A DNA stretch of 64,000 nt from Firmicutes bacterium HGW-Firmicutes-11 (GTDB lineage Bacteria > Bacillota > Clostridia > Peptostreptococcales > Anaerovoracaceae): the NCBI GenBank assembly GCA_002840285.1, contig PHAE01000005.1:1-64000 (forward strand), in the 5' to 3' direction. Made by a program: the position numbers and the translations under genes. How positions within the stretch are numbered: the stretch's first letter is position 1; every line of letters starts with the position of its first letter. Below the pieces are notes generated by a model. That model was given only the letters and a program-made list of their open reading frames with translations, searched no databases and was not told the origin of the DNA. Below, piece by piece: positions 63,127-64,000 of this stretch.

Positions 63127-63804
63127 ATGAATGATGGAATTCAGGTCAATGTGACCTGCGGACAACTCAGAAGTTGGGGAAGACAAGCGCTTTCCGGCAA
63201 TTGGAGCCTTGCTGTCATGGGAGCGCTCCTTTTTTCGTTTCTCAACTTCTTGCCGGTGCTGGTGATCAATCTTGTGTTTGACAGCGATGGACTGGAATGG
63301 GTCATCAATCTCTACGGAATCCTGGTCAGCGGACCGCTGACCCTCGGTTTCACCACGTTCATGATTGCAATATTTCGTCGACGACAGACATCTCCAAGTG
63401 AAGTGTTTTACGGTTTTGAGTCTTTCGGCAAGTCGTTGGGGCTCTTCCTGGTGATGAATTTTTTCATTTTGCTTTGGAGTCTGCTTTTCATCATTCCCGG
63501 GATCATAGCAGCCTATCGGTATGCGATGTCCTTTTATATCCTTGCCGACAATCCCGGCTTTGGTATCATGGAAACTATCAAAGAAAGCAAGCGAATCATG
63601 TACGGAAATAAAGGAAAGCTGTTCATAATGGAGCTCTCCTTTATTGGGTGGGCCATATTGGCCGCGATCACCGCAGGCATTGGATTCCTCTGGCTGATGC
63701 CTTACATGGTCGCATCAACGGTAGCATTTTATGAAATCGCAAACGGAAATCTCCGGGTCGGACACCGGGAAGCATCAATTGAACATCATCAGGAAGAAAG
63801 GTAA
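63127..63804 (+). CDS. DUF975 family membrane protein
   Basis: This 225-aa protein with about six hydrophobic segments carries the DUF975 pattern: an N-terminal amphipathic stretch (QLRSWGRQALSGNWSLAV), GPLTLGFTTFMIAIFRRR, SLLFIIPGIIAAYRYAMSFYILADNP and ESKRIMYGNKGKLF. ATG 63127 has AGAAAGG nine bases upstream. Function unknown. Confidence 0.85.
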   Translation: MNDGIQVNVTCGQLRSWGRQALSGNWSLAVMGALLFSFLNFLPVLVINLVFDSDGLEWVINLYGILVSGPLTLGFTTFMIAIFRRRQTSPSEVFYGFESFGKSLGLFLVMNFFILLWSLLFIIPGIIAAYRYAMSFYILADNPGFGIMETIKESKRIMYGNKGKLFIMELSFIGWAILAAITAGIGFLWLMPYMVASTVAFYEIANGNLRVGHREASIEHHQEER

Positions 63805-63810
63805 TATGTC

Positions 63811-64000
63811 ATGCTGGAAAAGAAGTATCCAAAAGTGATCGTAGATCTGACCAAGCTGCGCCACAACATCGATGAGATCGTTGGACGTTGTATGGAACAG
63901 GGAATCGAAGTGGCAGGAGTCGTGAAAGGTTTCAACGGTATATCGGAGACATTGGAGCTCTATGAGGAATCCCGTTGCACTGCCATTGCCAGTTCCCGCC
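63811..64000 (+). CDS. Alanine-racemase-like PLP enzyme, N-terminal fragment (runs off window)
   Basis: The first 63 residues are present. It reads YPKVIVDLTKLRHNIDEIVGRC then GIEVAGVVKGFNG, the N-terminal strand and PLP-lysine region (VVKG) of alanine/ornithine-racemase-type barrels. AAAGG lies nine bases before ATG 63811, six bases after the DUF975 stop, so they are probably co-transcribed. Whether the substrate is alanine, ornithine or another amino acid cannot be told from this fragment. Confidence 0.8.
   Translation, partial: MLEKKYPKVIVDLTKLRHNIDEIVGRCMEQGIEVAGVVKGFNGISETLELYEESRCTAIASSR

Overview
The window reads as chromosomal DNA of a low-to-moderate G+C Gram-positive anaerobe of the Bacillota, most likely class Clostridia. 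Evidence: a codY gene, a CIRCE (HrcA) operator, a T-box leader on thrS, a YtrA-type GntR/ABC locus, PASTA-kinase and PP2C genes, dense operons with strong Shine-Dalgarno sites, and no outer-membrane genes. I cannot name a genus. Nearly everything is housekeeping. There is no rRNA operon, prophage, CRISPR array or intact insertion sequence.

Layout. 1-7.3 kb: comM (partial)-dprA-topA-hslV-hslU-codY, the classical Firmicute order but without trmFO and xerC. The 686-bp gap between hslU and codY is a mosaic of repeats. 7.4-9.3 kb: hflX (apparently leaderless) and a YigZ-family gene. 9.4-11.0 kb: sixteen tRNA genes, the first with its own promoter and the other fifteen behind a second one. 11.0-18.3 kb: a six-gene aromatic operon aroB-aroA-aroC-aroKE-aroF-pheA, with an unannotated 38-codon Phe/Tyr-rich leader peptide and an intrinsic terminator in front of it, which looks like a transcription attenuator. 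18.3-21.5 kb: tdk, a radical SAM gene, queH, asnA. 21.5-30.5 kb: the conserved string priA-def-fmt-rsmB-stp-prkC-rsgA-rpe, linking translation initiation, rRNA modification, Ser/Thr phosphorylation and ribosome assembly.

30.6-36.3 kb holds a compact Tad/Flp-pilus-like locus: SAF-domain protein, CpaE/TadZ-like protein with an eroded P-loop, CpaF-like ATPase with a variant Walker A, TadB- and TadC-like membrane proteins and four small single-span proteins. Two of these (51 and 48 aa) are very short, and three share a near-identical MKQ-hydrophobic N-terminus. No peptidase, TadE/F of ordinary type or canonical Flp pilin is visible. This is the least ordinary protein system here.

36.3-45.2 kb: an acyltransferase-like membrane protein, an SGNH hydrolase, thrS behind a short T-box leader, two small regulatory-looking genes, a GntR-ABC transporter operon with its palindromic operator, and sppA. 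45.3-64 kb: der-plsY-gpsA-decarboxylase, ilvA-type threonine dehydratase, miaB, purB-purA, cls, trxA, glyA, an M50 protease, clpB under a perfect CIRCE, a second, orphan aroB, a DUF975 membrane protein and the start of an alanine-racemase-like gene.

Themes: aromatic amino-acid supply appears to be controlled by a leader peptide and by feedback domains (AroF N-terminal domain, PheA ACT domain), threonyl-tRNA by a T-box, nutrient response by CodY with a possible self-binding site, and protein quality control by HrcA. Gene starts were chosen by Shine-Dalgarno spacing and family alignment, and several use TTG or GTG.
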